Counted from the stretch's first letter, positions 30,572 through 39,620 are shown. The stretch: 64,000 nucleotides of DNA from Pseudomonas sp. ACM7 (GCF_004136015.1 NZ_CP024866.1:3928227-3992226); one strand, 5' to 3'. Notes: a model not told the origin generated them from the sequence alone. Numbers and translations: made by a program.

Positions 30572-32287
30572 TTAAACCTTGGCACTCACCTCACTGCGAT
30601 TCACCAACGCATTCAGCGCATCATTCAAACTCGCTGCCTTGTCGCCAACCAACAGATGCCAAACCCCACCTTCCAACTGACTCACACCCTGGCATCCCAG
30701 CGCCTTCAGATCACATTCCGACAACGCCTTGCCATCTGCCAGTTGCAATCGAATCCGGGTCATGGCGATGCAATCCATCTGCAACACGTTCTCGCCACCG
30801 CCCAACGCATTCAGCCATTGCTGCGCTTCTGAATTCGCCACCGCCGCAGGTTTCGGCGCATCGATAACAGCAGGAGGGGAGGAAACAAGTGCGCGCCCCA
30901 ATGCAGGCATCGCCAAGCGAATCTCATCGGCAATGCTGTCGGCCATCGGCCCGACCACGACCTGCAAACTCCCACCCTTGCCCGGACGCACCACCGCCAT
31001 CGCACCCAGCGCTTTCAACTCCACATCGTTTACCTTGTTGCGATCCACCATGTCCAGCCGCAACCGAGTGGTGCACGCACCCACGGTGATCAAATTCTGC
31101 GCACCACCCAGCGCCTTAATGTAAGCCCCGGCCCGTTCATTCTCGGCGATGACTACTTTGTCGCCCTTCAGAACATCTTCGCGCCCTGGCGTCTTCAAGT
31201 TGAAACGACGAATGCAGAAATCAAACACCACGTAGTAGATCACCGCATACGCCAGGCCGACCGGTACCATCAACCAGCCGTTGGTGGATTTTCCCCAGCC
31301 GAGAATCATGTCGATCAAACCACCGGAAAACGTAAACCCGAGGTGAATGTTCAGCAGGTTGGTGATCGCCATCGACAGGCCAGTCAGCAACGCATGCACG
31401 AGATAAAGCAGCGGCGCGAGGAACATGAAGGCGAATTCTATCGGCTCAGTCACACCGGTTAAAAACGACGTCAGCGCCATCGACAGGAAGATCCCGCCCA
31501 TGACTTTGCGGCGCTCCGGCAAAGCATTGCGGTACATCGCCAGGCAGGCGGCCGGGAGGCCGAAGATCATCATCGGGAACATGCCGGTCATGAACTGGCC
31601 GCCCTTCGGGTCACCGGCGAAGTAGCGCGACAGGTCGCCGGTGACGATGGCGCCCGTGGTCGGATCAGTGAAGTTGCCGAAGACGAACCACGCCATGTTG
31701 TTGAGGATGTGGTGCAGCCCGGTGACGATCAGCAGGCGGTTGAAAACGCCAAAGACGAACGCGCCGAAGCTGCCGCTTTCCATCATCAACGTGCCGAAGC
31801 TGTTGATGCCGTGCTGGATGGGTGGCCAGATCAAGCCGAAGATGACGCCCAGGCCGACGGCGGCGAACCCGGTGACAATCGGCACGAACCGCCGTCCGCC
31901 AAAGAACGCCAGGTACTCCGGCAGTTTGATGTCCTTGAAACGGTTGTACAGCGCGCCTGCCATCAAGCCGCTGACGATCCCGGCGAGCATGCCCATGTTG
32001 ATGCTCGCGTCGAGCACCTTGAGGGTGGAGATCATCACCAGATAGCCAATGACTCCGGCGAGGCCTGCGGTGCCGTTGTTGTCCTTGGCGAAACCGACCG
32101 CGATGCCGATGGCGAAGATCATCGCCAGGTTGGCGAAGATGACTTGGCCGGCGTCGTGGATGATCGCGATGTTCAGCAGGTCGGTGTCGCCCAGGCGCAG
32201 CAACAGGCCGGCGATCGGCAGGATCGCGATCGGCAGCATCAGCGCGCGGCCGAGGCGTTGCAGGCCTTCGATGAAGTATTGGTACAT
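30572..32287 (-). CDS. nagE: PTS N-acetylglucosamine transporter, IIC plus two IIB domains
   Basis: Membrane component that imports and phosphorylates GlcNAc. The first roughly 370 of 571 residues are a PTS IIC domain with about ten spans (MLPIAILPIAGLLLRLG, GLHHILNNMAWFVFG). A IIB domain follows with its phosphocysteine in VGACTTRLRL (about 404). A second IIB-like domain (about 488-568) has DCIAMTRIRL, where the Cys-x-T-R spacing carries two extra residues. Phosphate should come from the IIA-HPr-EI protein NagF encoded just upstream (46 nt gap). Nag rather than glucose specificity is inferred from the operon. Confidence 0.92.
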   Translation of the reverse strand: MYQYFIEGLQRLGRALMLPIAILPIAGLLLRLGDTDLLNIAIIHDAGQVIFANLAMIFAIGIAVGFAKDNNGTAGLAGVIGYLVMISTLKVLDASINMGMLAGIVSGLMAGALYNRFKDIKLPEYLAFFGGRRFVPIVTGFAAVGLGVIFGLIWPPIQHGINSFGTLMMESGSFGAFVFGVFNRLLIVTGLHHILNNMAWFVFGNFTDPTTGAIVTGDLSRYFAGDPKGGQFMTGMFPMMIFGLPAACLAMYRNALPERRKVMGGIFLSMALTSFLTGVTEPIEFAFMFLAPLLYLVHALLTGLSMAITNLLNIHLGFTFSGGLIDMILGWGKSTNGWLMVPVGLAYAVIYYVVFDFCIRRFNLKTPGREDVLKGDKVVIAENERAGAYIKALGGAQNLITVGACTTRLRLDMVDRNKVNDVELKALGAMAVVRPGKGGSLQVVVGPMADSIADEIRLAMPALGRALVSSPPAVIDAPKPAAVANSEAQQWLNALGGGENVLQMDCIAMTRIRLQLADGKALSECDLKALGCQGVSQLEGGVWHLLVGDKAASLNDALNALVNRSEVSAKV

Positions 32288-32333
32288 GGCGGTTCTCCCT
32301 GTGTTCTTTTTGTTTTAGAGCTGTTGTAGTTGT

Positions 32334-34850
32334 TCAGCTCAGAGGCCATTGCTGGTGACAGGCGTGACGCACCGCGCTGGCGCTGCTCAACTTGAGCAGG
32401 TCCTGGCTGATGCGTCGGCATTCGCTCGCGTCCAGGTGGCGGACGCGGTCCTTGATTTCACCGATCTGCACCGGGCTGACCGACAACTCGCTGACGCCCA
32501 GGCCGATCAGTACCGGCGTGGCCAGCGGATCGGAGGCCAGCGCGCCGCAGACACCGACCCAACGGTTATGCACCGCAGCACCGGCGCAGGTCTGGGCGAT
32601 CAGCCGCAGCAGCGCCGGGTGCATGGCGTCGACCCGCGAAGCGAGGCCAGCGTGGTCGCGGTCCATGGCCAAGGTGTATTGCGACAAGTCGTTGGTGCCG
32701 ATGGACAGGAAGTCCGCATGCTCTGCAAGCTGCTCGGCCAGCAGTGCGGCGGCGGGGACTTCGATCATCACGCCCAGCTCCGGGCGCTCACTCACACCAA
32801 GTTCAGTGCACAACGCGTCGAGACGCTGGCGGATGTGCAGCAACTCATCGACTTCGGTCACCATCGGCAACAGGATCCGGCAGCGCGACAGCGGGCTGAC
32901 ATGCAGCAAGGCGCGCAATTGTTGGTCGAGGATTTCCGGGCGGACCTGAGCCAGGCGAATACCGCGCAGGCCAAGCACGGGATTGGCTTCAGCCGGGAGC
33001 GGCAGGTAGTCGAGTTGTTTGTCTCCGCCGACGTCGATGGTGCGAATGATCACCGACTTGTCGCCCATGGCGTCGAGCACGGCTTGGTAGGCCATGCGTT
33101 GTTCCTGTTCGTCTGGCGCGGTGTTGCGATCCACAAACAGAAACTCGGTACGCAGCAAGCCGACGCCGTCGGCGCCATTGGCCAGGGCATCAGCCGCTTC
33201 GGCGCTGGAAGCCACATTGGCGGCGACTTCAATCTGCAAACCGTCGAGCGTCAGCGCCGGGGTGTGTGCCTGAGCCTGTTGCTCGGCGCGGCGCTGTTGA
33301 TGATCGAGTTGTGCTTGATGCACTTCGGCCAAACGTTCGGCATTTGGCATCAGTTCGAGGCGACCACCATCGGCATCCAGCACAACCGCTTGGCCTTGCT
33401 GCTGATCTAGCAGCGTAGAACCCAGCGCGACCATGCACGGCAAGCCTTTGCCTCGCGCGAGAATCGCCACGTGGGAAGTCGCACCGCCCTCGGCCATGCA
33501 CAACCCGGCGACACCTTGCTGGCTCAGTTGCAGCAGATCGGACGGCGTCAGTTCATGGGCGGCGACGATGGCGCCGGCCGGCACGTCGTAGTGCCAGGTT
33601 TCGCCGAGCAGGGCACGCAGCACGCGTTGTTTGAGGTCGCGCAGATCGTTGGCGCGTTCGGCCAACAACGGGCTGCCGAGTTGCTGGAGCACCTCGCACT
33701 GCACGTCGATCGACTGGCTCCAGGCGTGGGTTGCGGCCATGCCCTGGTTGATGGAGGTGTTCGCCGCGTCTAGCAACGCCGGGTCTTCGAGCAGGGCGAG
33801 GTGTGCGGCGAAGATCGCTTCTTCGTCGGTGTTTTTATGTTTCCTGGCTTGGGCCAGTGTGTGGTCGATTTCACTGCGTACGACGGTCAGCGCGGTATCG
33901 AGAGCGTGCAGCTCTTGCTCGGGATCATGGTTGCCGGCGTCCACCGGCAGGCTGATAGCTGTCAAGCGGAACAACGGCCCGCCAACCAGACCGGGAGCGG
34001 CGCAGACGCCGTGCAGCACACCCGCTTCGGCCGCTCGAGTGCGTCGGGCAATCGGTGTCGGCGCGGCGGCGTGGCTGTCTTCGGCCAGTGCTGTGGATAA
34101 CGCGATCAGCAACGCTTGCAACGCGGCTTCGGCGTCCGGGCCCTGGCAGCTGACCTGAACCTCGTCCTGCTCGCCGACGGCCAAACCCATCAGTCCGATC
34201 AAGCTGTCGCAGGTCGCCGATTTGCCAGCGAAATGCAGCTGCGATTTGCTCTTGAAACCTTGCGCTGTCTGACGAATCAGCGCTGCCGGACGAGCATGCA
34301 AACCGCCACGATGGGCGATGCGAACGTAGCCGTGAATTTCTTCCCCGGAGAGCTCCGCTTCAGCCTGCGCGCCCGACGCGTGCCGACGAATGATGTGCAG
34401 CAATGGCTCGCCAACTTTTACCGACTTCAGCGTGATTGGCCGCGCCTGAAAGTCCTGGCTGTTGGTCAGGATCATCAGGCTGACCAGGCTTTTGCACTGT
34501 TGCGCGACCTTGTCCAGGTCATAGCGCAACAGCGGCTGGCCGTTGCTGACCCGCGCACCTTCCTTGACCAGCATCGAGAAGCCTTCGCCCTGCAACTCGA
34601 CCGTGTCGAGGCCCAGGTGCAGCAGCAATTCGGCGCCGTTGTCGGCACGCAATGTGACGGCGTGGCCGGTGCGGGCAACGTGCACCACGATGCCGGCGCA
34701 CGGGGCGTGGAGGGTGTCGTTCAGCGGATCGATGGCGATCCCGTCGCCCATGGCGCCGCTGGCGAACACCGGGTCCGGGACTTTGGCGAGCGTGAGCACC
34801 GGGCCGCTGAGCGGGGCGCTGAGGGTCAGCTCTTTATTATTGTTGTGCAT
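32334..34850 (-). CDS. nagF: Fused PTS protein IIA-HPr-Enzyme I (NagF)
   Basis: Cytoplasmic 838-residue phosphorelay that takes phosphate from PEP to NagE. Domains in order: IIA(Glc)-type (1-150, active His78 in LLLHLGLDTV), HPr (about 172-258, His185 in GLHARPA) and Enzyme I (about 275-838, His460 in GGATSHVAIL; PEP-binding C-terminus with VMIEVPAAALLAEQLAEHADFLSIGTNDLSQY). All three phosphorylation sites are intact, so the pathway should run without the general PTS. It starts at ATG 34850, after a hairpin that separates it from the nagB-like gene. Confidence 0.95.
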   Translation of the reverse strand: MHNNNKELTLSAPLSGPVLTLAKVPDPVFASGAMGDGIAIDPLNDTLHAPCAGIVVHVARTGHAVTLRADNGAELLLHLGLDTVELQGEGFSMLVKEGARVSNGQPLLRYDLDKVAQQCKSLVSLMILTNSQDFQARPITLKSVKVGEPLLHIIRRHASGAQAEAELSGEEIHGYVRIAHRGGLHARPAALIRQTAQGFKSKSQLHFAGKSATCDSLIGLMGLAVGEQDEVQVSCQGPDAEAALQALLIALSTALAEDSHAAAPTPIARRTRAAEAGVLHGVCAAPGLVGGPLFRLTAISLPVDAGNHDPEQELHALDTALTVVRSEIDHTLAQARKHKNTDEEAIFAAHLALLEDPALLDAANTSINQGMAATHAWSQSIDVQCEVLQQLGSPLLAERANDLRDLKQRVLRALLGETWHYDVPAGAIVAAHELTPSDLLQLSQQGVAGLCMAEGGATSHVAILARGKGLPCMVALGSTLLDQQQGQAVVLDADGGRLELMPNAERLAEVHQAQLDHQQRRAEQQAQAHTPALTLDGLQIEVAANVASSAEAADALANGADGVGLLRTEFLFVDRNTAPDEQEQRMAYQAVLDAMGDKSVIIRTIDVGGDKQLDYLPLPAEANPVLGLRGIRLAQVRPEILDQQLRALLHVSPLSRCRILLPMVTEVDELLHIRQRLDALCTELGVSERPELGVMIEVPAAALLAEQLAEHADFLSIGTNDLSQYTLAMDRDHAGLASRVDAMHPALLRLIAQTCAGAAVHNRWVGVCGALASDPLATPVLIGLGVSELSVSPVQIGEIKDRVRHLDASECRRISQDLLKLSSASAVRHACHQQWPLS

Positions 34851-34893
34851 GGCTCGGTCTCATCAGTAAAAACGGTTCGGATCAACTCGCCCT

Positions 34894-34993
34894 GTAGCAG
34901 CTGTCGAGTGAAACGAGGCTGCGATCTTTTGATCTTGTTTTTAAAAATCTAAAGTCAAAAGATCGCAGCCTCGTTTCACTCGACAGCTCCTAC
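34894..34993. repeat. Type-B palindrome hairpin in the nag operon
   Basis: 39-nt arms (34894-34932 and 34955-34993) are complementary except for one position (GTAGCAG against CTCCTAC). It lies in the 167-nt gap between the SIS-domain gene and nagF, inside the nag transcript, where it could stabilise or attenuate the distal mRNA. Confidence 0.88.
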
Positions 34994-35017
34994 AGAAGTT
35001 TTCGTGCGGCCTTCGAG

Positions 35018-36040
35018 TTAGTGCGTGCGCGTCACTTTGCTCAAGTGCCGCGGCTGGTCCGGGTCCATGCCACGGGCGACCGCCAAACCGGCGGCCATGA
35101 CGTAGAAACTCTGGATCGCCAGAATCGGGTCGAGGGCCGGGTGTTCGGCGCGGCTCAGGGTGAGGTCGCGTTCGGCAATGTCATCCGGTGCGGCCAGCAA
35201 TACGCGGGCACCGCGCTGGCGCATGTCGGCGGAGAGGCTCAGCAAACCGGCCTGCTCGGCACCGCGCGGGGCGAAGATCAGCAGTGGATAATTTTCGTCG
35301 ATCAACGCCATCGGGCCGTGACGAACCTCGGCGCTGCTGAAGGCTTCGGCCTGGATCGCCGAGGTTTCCTTGAATTTCAACGCAGCTTCCTGGGCGATGG
35401 CGAAACCGGCGCCACGGCCAATTACCATCAGGCGCTGGCAATCACGCAGTGCATCGATGGCCAGGCTCCAGTCCTGTTTCGCCGCCTCGCGCAAACCTTC
35501 CAGCAGCGCGAGACCGGCCTCCAGCAATTGCGCGTCCTCTTTCCAGTGGGCGATCAAACGGGCGCTGGCGCTGAGGGTGGCGATAAAACTCTTGGTCGCG
35601 GCGACGCTGCTTTCGGTGCCAGCGCACAGCGGCAGGCTGAACTCACACGCGGCCTCCAGCGGCGAACTCTCGGCGTTGACCATCGAGATGCTCAGGGCGC
35701 CGCGCTTGCGCAGCAGACGCATGCTGTTCACCAGATCGGGACTTTGCCCGGACTGCGAGAAGGCGAACGCCACTTGGCCGCTGACCTTCAGTGGTGCTTG
35801 CAGCATGGTCACCACCGACATCGGCAACGACGCCACCGGGAAGCCCAACTGCTGCATGGTCAGGTAGGCAAAATAACTGGCGGCATGATCGGAGCTGCCG
35901 CGAGCGACGGTCATCGCCACTTGCGGTGGCTGACGACGCAGGCGCCCGGCGATCTCGATCATCTGCGGGTCGAGTTGCTGCAATTGGGCTTGCACGGCCT
36001 CGAACGAGGACAGCGCCTCTTCAAGCATTTTTGAAGTCAA
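35018..36040 (-). CDS. nagB: SIS-domain glucosamine-6-phosphate deaminase-type isomerase
   Basis: Cytoplasmic 340-residue protein with two SIS domains like the isomerase half of GlmS: VARGSSDHAASYFAYLTMQQLG (N-terminal) and GRGAGFAIAQEAALKFKETSAIQAEAFSSAEVRHGP (C-terminal). It lacks the glutaminase domain, so it should release ammonia from GlcN-6-P and form Fru-6-P, replacing classical NagB. This role is known for the Pseudomonas operon and inferred here from position. Its ATG at 36040 lies 20 nt inside the end of nagA, so translation is coupled. Confidence 0.85.
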   Translation of the reverse strand: MTSKMLEEALSSFEAVQAQLQQLDPQMIEIAGRLRRQPPQVAMTVARGSSDHAASYFAYLTMQQLGFPVASLPMSVVTMLQAPLKVSGQVAFAFSQSGQSPDLVNSMRLLRKRGALSISMVNAESSPLEAACEFSLPLCAGTESSVAATKSFIATLSASARLIAHWKEDAQLLEAGLALLEGLREAAKQDWSLAIDALRDCQRLMVIGRGAGFAIAQEAALKFKETSAIQAEAFSSAEVRHGPMALIDENYPLLIFAPRGAEQAGLLSLSADMRQRGARVLLAAPDDIAERDLTLSRAEHPALDPILAIQSFYVMAAGLAVARGMDPDQPRHLSKVTRTH

Positions 36041-37127
36041 TGTCTTCTCCTTCGACCATGACGGCGGTCAGTGTGAGTGAGCGATCGAGCCGCACACAGT
36101 CGGCCCAGCTGCCGGGTTGCAGGCGCCCGCGTTCGGTGAGGCCGAGGTAGTCGGCGGGGAATTGCGAAAGACGTTGCGAGGCCTCGGCGATCGGCAAACC
36201 GATCTTCACCAGATTGCGCAGGGCCTGATCCATGGTCAGCGTGCTGCCGGCCAGCGTGCCGTCGGGCAAGCGCACACCGCCCAGGCATTTCGTCACGGTG
36301 TGGCTGCCAAGCTTGTATTCACCGTCGGGCATGCCGGCGGCGGCGGTGGAGTCGGTAACGCAATACAGGCACGGGATTGAACGCAGGGCCACACGGATGG
36401 CGCCGGGGTGCACGTGCAGCAAGTCCGGAATCAACTCGGCGTATTTGGCGTGGGCCAGTGCCGCGCCGACGATGCCCGGCTCGCGGTGATGCAGCGGGCT
36501 CATGGCGTTGTAGAGGTGAGTGAAGCTGCTGGCGCCGGCGTTCAGCGCGGCAACGCCTTCCTCGTAACTGCCGAGGGTATGGCCGATTTGCATGCGTACG
36601 CCACGAGCGCTGAGGTTGCGGATCAAGGCGTCGTGGCCGGCGATTTCCGGGGCTATGGTGATCACCCGGATCGGCGCCAGTGCCAGGTACTCTTCGACTT
36701 CGGCCATCAACGCGGTGTGGGCGAAATTCGGTTGGGCGCCGAGTTTGCCGGGGTTGATGTACGGGCCTTCCAGGTGCACGCCGAGGACTCGGGCGCTGCC
36801 TTTCAAGCGTTGCTCGCAATACTCGCCGAGGGCGTTAAGCACGCTGGAAATTTCTGCAGGCGGCGCGGTCATGGTGGTCGCCAGCAGCGAGGTGGTGCCG
36901 AAACGCACGTGAGTTCTAGTGATGGTTTCGAAAGCCTGCGCGCCTTCCATGATGTCTTTGCCGCCGCCGCCATGAACGTGCAGGTCGATGAAACCTGGCA
37001 GCAGGTAAGGCAGGTCGTTGTCGGCCGGATCGCACGGCTGGCCTTCGATCGACACGACCTTGCCGTGTTCGTGAATCAGCCGGCCGCGAACCCAGCCGTG
37101 GGCGGTGAGGATGTTGTCTTCGGACAT
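36021..37127 (-). CDS. nagA: N-acetylglucosamine-6-phosphate deacetylase
   Basis: Amidohydrolase that removes acetate from GlcNAc-6-P after PTS uptake. The 368-residue protein has the metal-site motif GFIDLHVHGGGGKD (about 45-58), EGPYIN with the metal-binding glutamate, the Zn His in IGHTLGSYEEG, HLYNAMSPLHHREPG, and the catalytic Asp region VTDSTAAAGMPDG. The ATG at 37127 is 31 nt after the nagR stop. All genes from nagR to nagE read the same way and cover uptake, phosphorylation, deacetylation and deamination. Confidence 0.95.
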   Translation of the reverse strand: MSEDNILTAHGWVRGRLIHEHGKVVSIEGQPCDPADNDLPYLLPGFIDLHVHGGGGKDIMEGAQAFETITRTHVRFGTTSLLATTMTAPPAEISSVLNALGEYCEQRLKGSARVLGVHLEGPYINPGKLGAQPNFAHTALMAEVEEYLALAPIRVITIAPEIAGHDALIRNLSARGVRMQIGHTLGSYEEGVAALNAGASSFTHLYNAMSPLHHREPGIVGAALAHAKYAELIPDLLHVHPGAIRVALRSIPCLYCVTDSTAAAGMPDGEYKLGSHTVTKCLGGVRLPDGTLAGSTLTMDQALRNLVKIGLPIAEASQRLSQFPADYLGLTERGRLQPGSWADCVRLDRSLTLTAVMVEGEDIDFKNA

Positions 37128-37158
37128 GATTGGTTCTCTCGTTTAGCGGCGTGGCTGA

Positions 37159-37890
37159 TCAGCGGCGCAGCTCTGCAACAAAGTCGTAGTAGTCGTTGCG
37201 GCAATAGGTGTCGGTGACTTCGATCGGCGTGTTGTCTTCCAGATAGCCGACCCGGGTCATCAGCAGCATGGCGGTGCCGGGGGCGATGCCCACCAGGGCG
37301 GCGAATTCATCCGAGGCGTTGATCGCCTGAATGTGTTGCAGGGCGCGGACGATCGGCTTGCCGATGCCGTCGAGGTATTCGTAGAGGGAGTCGCCCACCG
37401 CTTGTGGCTTGGGAATGATCGAGGCGGGGAGAGTGCTCATCTCGATCGCCATCACCGTGTCGTCGGCTTTACGCAGACGTTTGAGCCGCACGACCTTGTC
37501 GTTCGGCGAGAGGCCCAGGCGGATCAGTTCTTCGTGGGTCGGCGGAGTGATTTCACGCTCCAGCCATTGCGAGCCGGGGACGAAGCCCTTCAGCCGCAGC
37601 ATTTCGCTGAAACCCGAGAGGCGCGACAGCGGTTGTTCCAGGCGCGGGGTGATAAAGGTGCCGGAACCCTGGTTGCGGCGGATCAGACCTTGCTCGAACA
37701 GAACTTCCAGCGCCTTGCGGGCGGTGACGCGGGAGATGCCCAGCATTTCGCTGAGGTTGCGCTCCGACGGCATGGCCTGTTCGGCTTTCCACTGGCCGGC
37801 ATGGATCGCCGCTTCCAGATTGCGCGCCAGTTGCAGGTACAACGGCGTGGGCTGGGTGTCGTCAGGGCGTAGGGCCTGGAGGTCATTCAT
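37159..37890 (-). CDS. nagR: GntR/HutC-family regulator of the nag operon
   Basis: Transcriptional regulator of 243 residues. The N-terminal winged helix has the GntR signature MPSERNLSEMLGISRVTARKALEVLFEQGLIRRNQGSGTFI (about 40-80). The UTRA effector domain (about 100-240) resembles NagR/DasR types that bind GlcN-6-P or GlcNAc-6-P. It is the first gene of the operon it should control. The ATG at 37890 (MNDLQALRPDD) is used; the longer reading gives an unrelated leader. Repeats CTAATACCACTT and AAGTGGTATTAG upstream are likely sites. Confidence 0.9.
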   Translation of the reverse strand: MNDLQALRPDDTQPTPLYLQLARNLEAAIHAGQWKAEQAMPSERNLSEMLGISRVTARKALEVLFEQGLIRRNQGSGTFITPRLEQPLSRLSGFSEMLRLKGFVPGSQWLEREITPPTHEELIRLGLSPNDKVVRLKRLRKADDTVMAIEMSTLPASIIPKPQAVGDSLYEYLDGIGKPIVRALQHIQAINASDEFAALVGIAPGTAMLLMTRVGYLEDNTPIEVTDTYCRNDYYDFVAELRR

Positions 37891-37946
37891 GTAGGTTTGG
37901 TCCGATGCGGATATTGGAGAGTTGTCGCCCGGTGGTGGGGTGAAAA

Positions 37947-38050
37947 CTAATACCACTTAAATACCATGTCAATGAGACCACATTGCTGTTGGCGCGGGAA
38001 GCCTGCCCGGATTGATGGGTAATAGAATTTCTGGTTTGAAGTGGTATTAG
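37947..38050. promoter_or_regulatory. nag operon control region with inverted 12-mers
   Basis: CTAATACCACTT (37947-37958) and its exact reverse complement AAGTGGTATTAG (38039-38050) lie 80 nt apart upstream of nagR; AATACCA recurs at 37960-37966. GntR/HutC regulators bind such A/T-flanked GGT/ACC elements, so these are candidate NagR sites. The promoter between them is not obvious by eye. Confidence 0.45.
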
Positions 38051-38069
38051 AGGTGGGAGTTTTGAAAGC

Positions 38070-38147
38070 AAAGATCGCAGCCTGCGGCAGCTCCTACTGA
38101 CGGGAGTGGTATCTACCCGGTAGGAGCTGCCGCAGGCTGCGATCTTT
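38070..38147. repeat. Type-B' palindrome hairpin (28-bp perfect arms)
   Basis: 38070-38097 (AAAGATCGCAGCCTGCGGCA...) is perfectly complementary to 38120-38147. The GATCGCAGCC half is outermost and the AGCTCCTAC half innermost, the reverse of the type-B hairpins. It lies between nagR and the L,D-transpeptidase gene. Confidence 0.88.
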
Positions 38148-38196
38148 TGAATTTATTTTTCGAGGAGCGACCAACGGTAGCCAATTTGCGGGGGGA

Positions 38197-38700
38197 TTAC
38201 GGACGGATTTCGATCATCGTGCCGTCCGGCACCAAACCCCAGACCTCGCGCATGTCCATGTTGCGCATGGCAATGCAGCCGTCGGTCCAGTCCAGCGTAT
38301 GGAACAGGTCTTCTGGGTTTTCTTCAGTATCCGGGGTGCCGTGGATCATGATCATGCCACCGGGTTCGACGCCTTCACGCCGGGAGCGCGCGGAGTCACT
38401 GATGTTCGGGTAGGAGATGTGCATCGCCAGATTGAAACGGTCACTGACCTTGCGCCAGTCCAGCCAGTAAAAACCTTCAGGCGTGCGTTTGTCGCCTTCC
38501 ATGAGTTTCGGGCCGATGGGTCTTTTTCCCAATGAGATGCGATAGGTCTTGATCGGCTTGCCGTCATTGATCAATTGCATTTGGTGGGCGGACTTGAGCA
38601 CCAGAACTTTTTCGATGACTTTGCCGTCCAGGGTTTCAGCGACGGAAGCCTGGGAGATAGCAACGAACGACAAGCAAAACACGGCAAGCAACCAGCGCAT
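38197..38700 (-). CDS. Periplasmic L,D-transpeptidase (YkuD domain)
   Basis: Exported enzyme of the ErfK/YbiS/YkuD fold, which makes 3-3 peptidoglycan crosslinks or attaches proteins. The 167-residue precursor has a signal peptide ending near ISQASVAE (about 16-22). The catalytic motif is intact: H120 in MIMIHGTPD and Cys142 in DWTDGCIAM. There is no LysM or other binding domain, so it is a minimal enzyme. The start is ATG at 38700. It is flanked by a hairpin and a Nudix gene and is probably monocistronic. Confidence 0.9.
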   Translation of the reverse strand: MRWLLAVFCLSFVAISQASVAETLDGKVIEKVLVLKSAHQMQLINDGKPIKTYRISLGKRPIGPKLMEGDKRTPEGFYWLDWRKVSDRFNLAMHISYPNISDSARSRREGVEPGGMIMIHGTPDTEENPEDLFHTLDWTDGCIAMRNMDMREVWGLVPDGTMIEIRP

Positions 38701-38764
38701 TGAAACGATATCCCTAAGAGGTGTCGCGACTATTTAGTTATAGGTGATTTTAGATCAAGGAGCT

Positions 38765-39316
38765 TTATGTAATGGCAGGCTGAGCAAGCGGCGGGATCGA
38801 CTCGGACCGCACGGGGTAGACCTCGGTCCGCCGGTCAGCGAAGAAGCATTCTAAGGTACGGCCCACCGTGCGGAAAGCCAGCTCGGACCAAGGGATGTCG
38901 GCTTCTTCGAAAAGCGCTACTTCCAGGCTCTCGGGACCAGCGGAAAAGTCCAGGTCCACCAGCTCGGCGCGGAAGAACACATGCACCTGGCTGATGTGCG
39001 GCACGTCGATCAACGTATAGATGCTCAGGTTGCGCACCCGCGCGCAGGCTTCTTCGGCGGTCTCGCGAATGGCCGCCTGCTCGATGGTTTCACCGTTTTC
39101 CATGAAACCGGCGGGCAGGGTCCAATAACCGAGCCGAGGCTCGATGGCGCGGCGGCACAGCAAGACCTTGGAGCCCCAGGTCGCCACGCAACCGGCGACG
39201 ATATTGGGGTTCTGGTAGTGAATCGCCTGACAGCTGTCACAGACAAAACGCAGGCGCGAATCGCCCTCTGGAATGCGCTGGGTCACCGGGTTGCCGCACT
39301 GACTGCAAAATTTCAT
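38765..39316 (-). CDS. Nudix hydrolase with NudC-type zinc ribbon
   Basis: Cytoplasmic 183-residue pyrophosphohydrolase. The N-terminal zinc ribbon has C4/C7 and C26/C29 (MKFCSQCG..FVCDSC). The Nudix box is GFMENGETIEQAAIRETAEEAC, which keeps the catalytic G-x5-E-x7-RE-x2-EE pattern but has Cys where the last Gly is usual. It lacks the NudC-specific C-terminal motif, so NADH specificity should not be assumed; the ADP-ribose/NAD-like branch is likely. It starts at ATG 39316 and diverges from a second Nudix gene across a MITE-like element. Confidence 0.88.
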   Translation of the reverse strand: MKFCSQCGNPVTQRIPEGDSRLRFVCDSCQAIHYQNPNIVAGCVATWGSKVLLCRRAIEPRLGYWTLPAGFMENGETIEQAAIRETAEEACARVRNLSIYTLIDVPHISQVHVFFRAELVDLDFSAGPESLEVALFEEADIPWSELAFRTVGRTLECFFADRRTEVYPVRSESIPPLAQPAIT

Positions 39317-39438
39317 GCTTGGGTTCCTGAATGCTGCGCCTATCTTGGCGTGCGGCGGTGTCTGTCGGCAAGTTGTCGTTTAGCGACATGCAGTGGTTAT
39401 GGGGTTGGGTGGTCGGTTCGATTGGTGCATGATGCATA

Positions 39439-39595
39439 GGGTCTGTTGACGTTTGCTGGCGAACTGCGTTGCAGTGCCAACGCGTGCGAGGCAAGGCGCG
39501 GGATGCAGCTAATGGCTGTTCCCTTGGCAAATCCCGCAACGCAGCATCGCGCGCGTTGGCGCGCAACGCGGTTGTCAGCAAACGTCAACAGACCC
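39439..39595. mobile_element. 157-bp MITE-like element, copy 2
   Basis: Terminal repeats open GGGTCTGTTGACGTTTGCTG and are perfectly complementary for 20 nt, then imperfectly further in. TA flanks both ends (39437-39438 and 39596-39597). It has no ORF. Length and interior blocks match the element at 23331-23487 in the opposite orientation. It fills half of the spacer between two divergent Nudix genes, so it probably sits in or next to their promoters. Confidence 0.8.
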
Positions 39596-39620
39596 TACGG
39601 CCAACAGATCGAGAAGACTC

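Noticed and set aside
37891..38196. Possible small gene between nagR and the L,D-transpeptidase.
   Set aside because: The interval is filled by the operator-like repeats and a hairpin; no frame has a start with a ribosome site.
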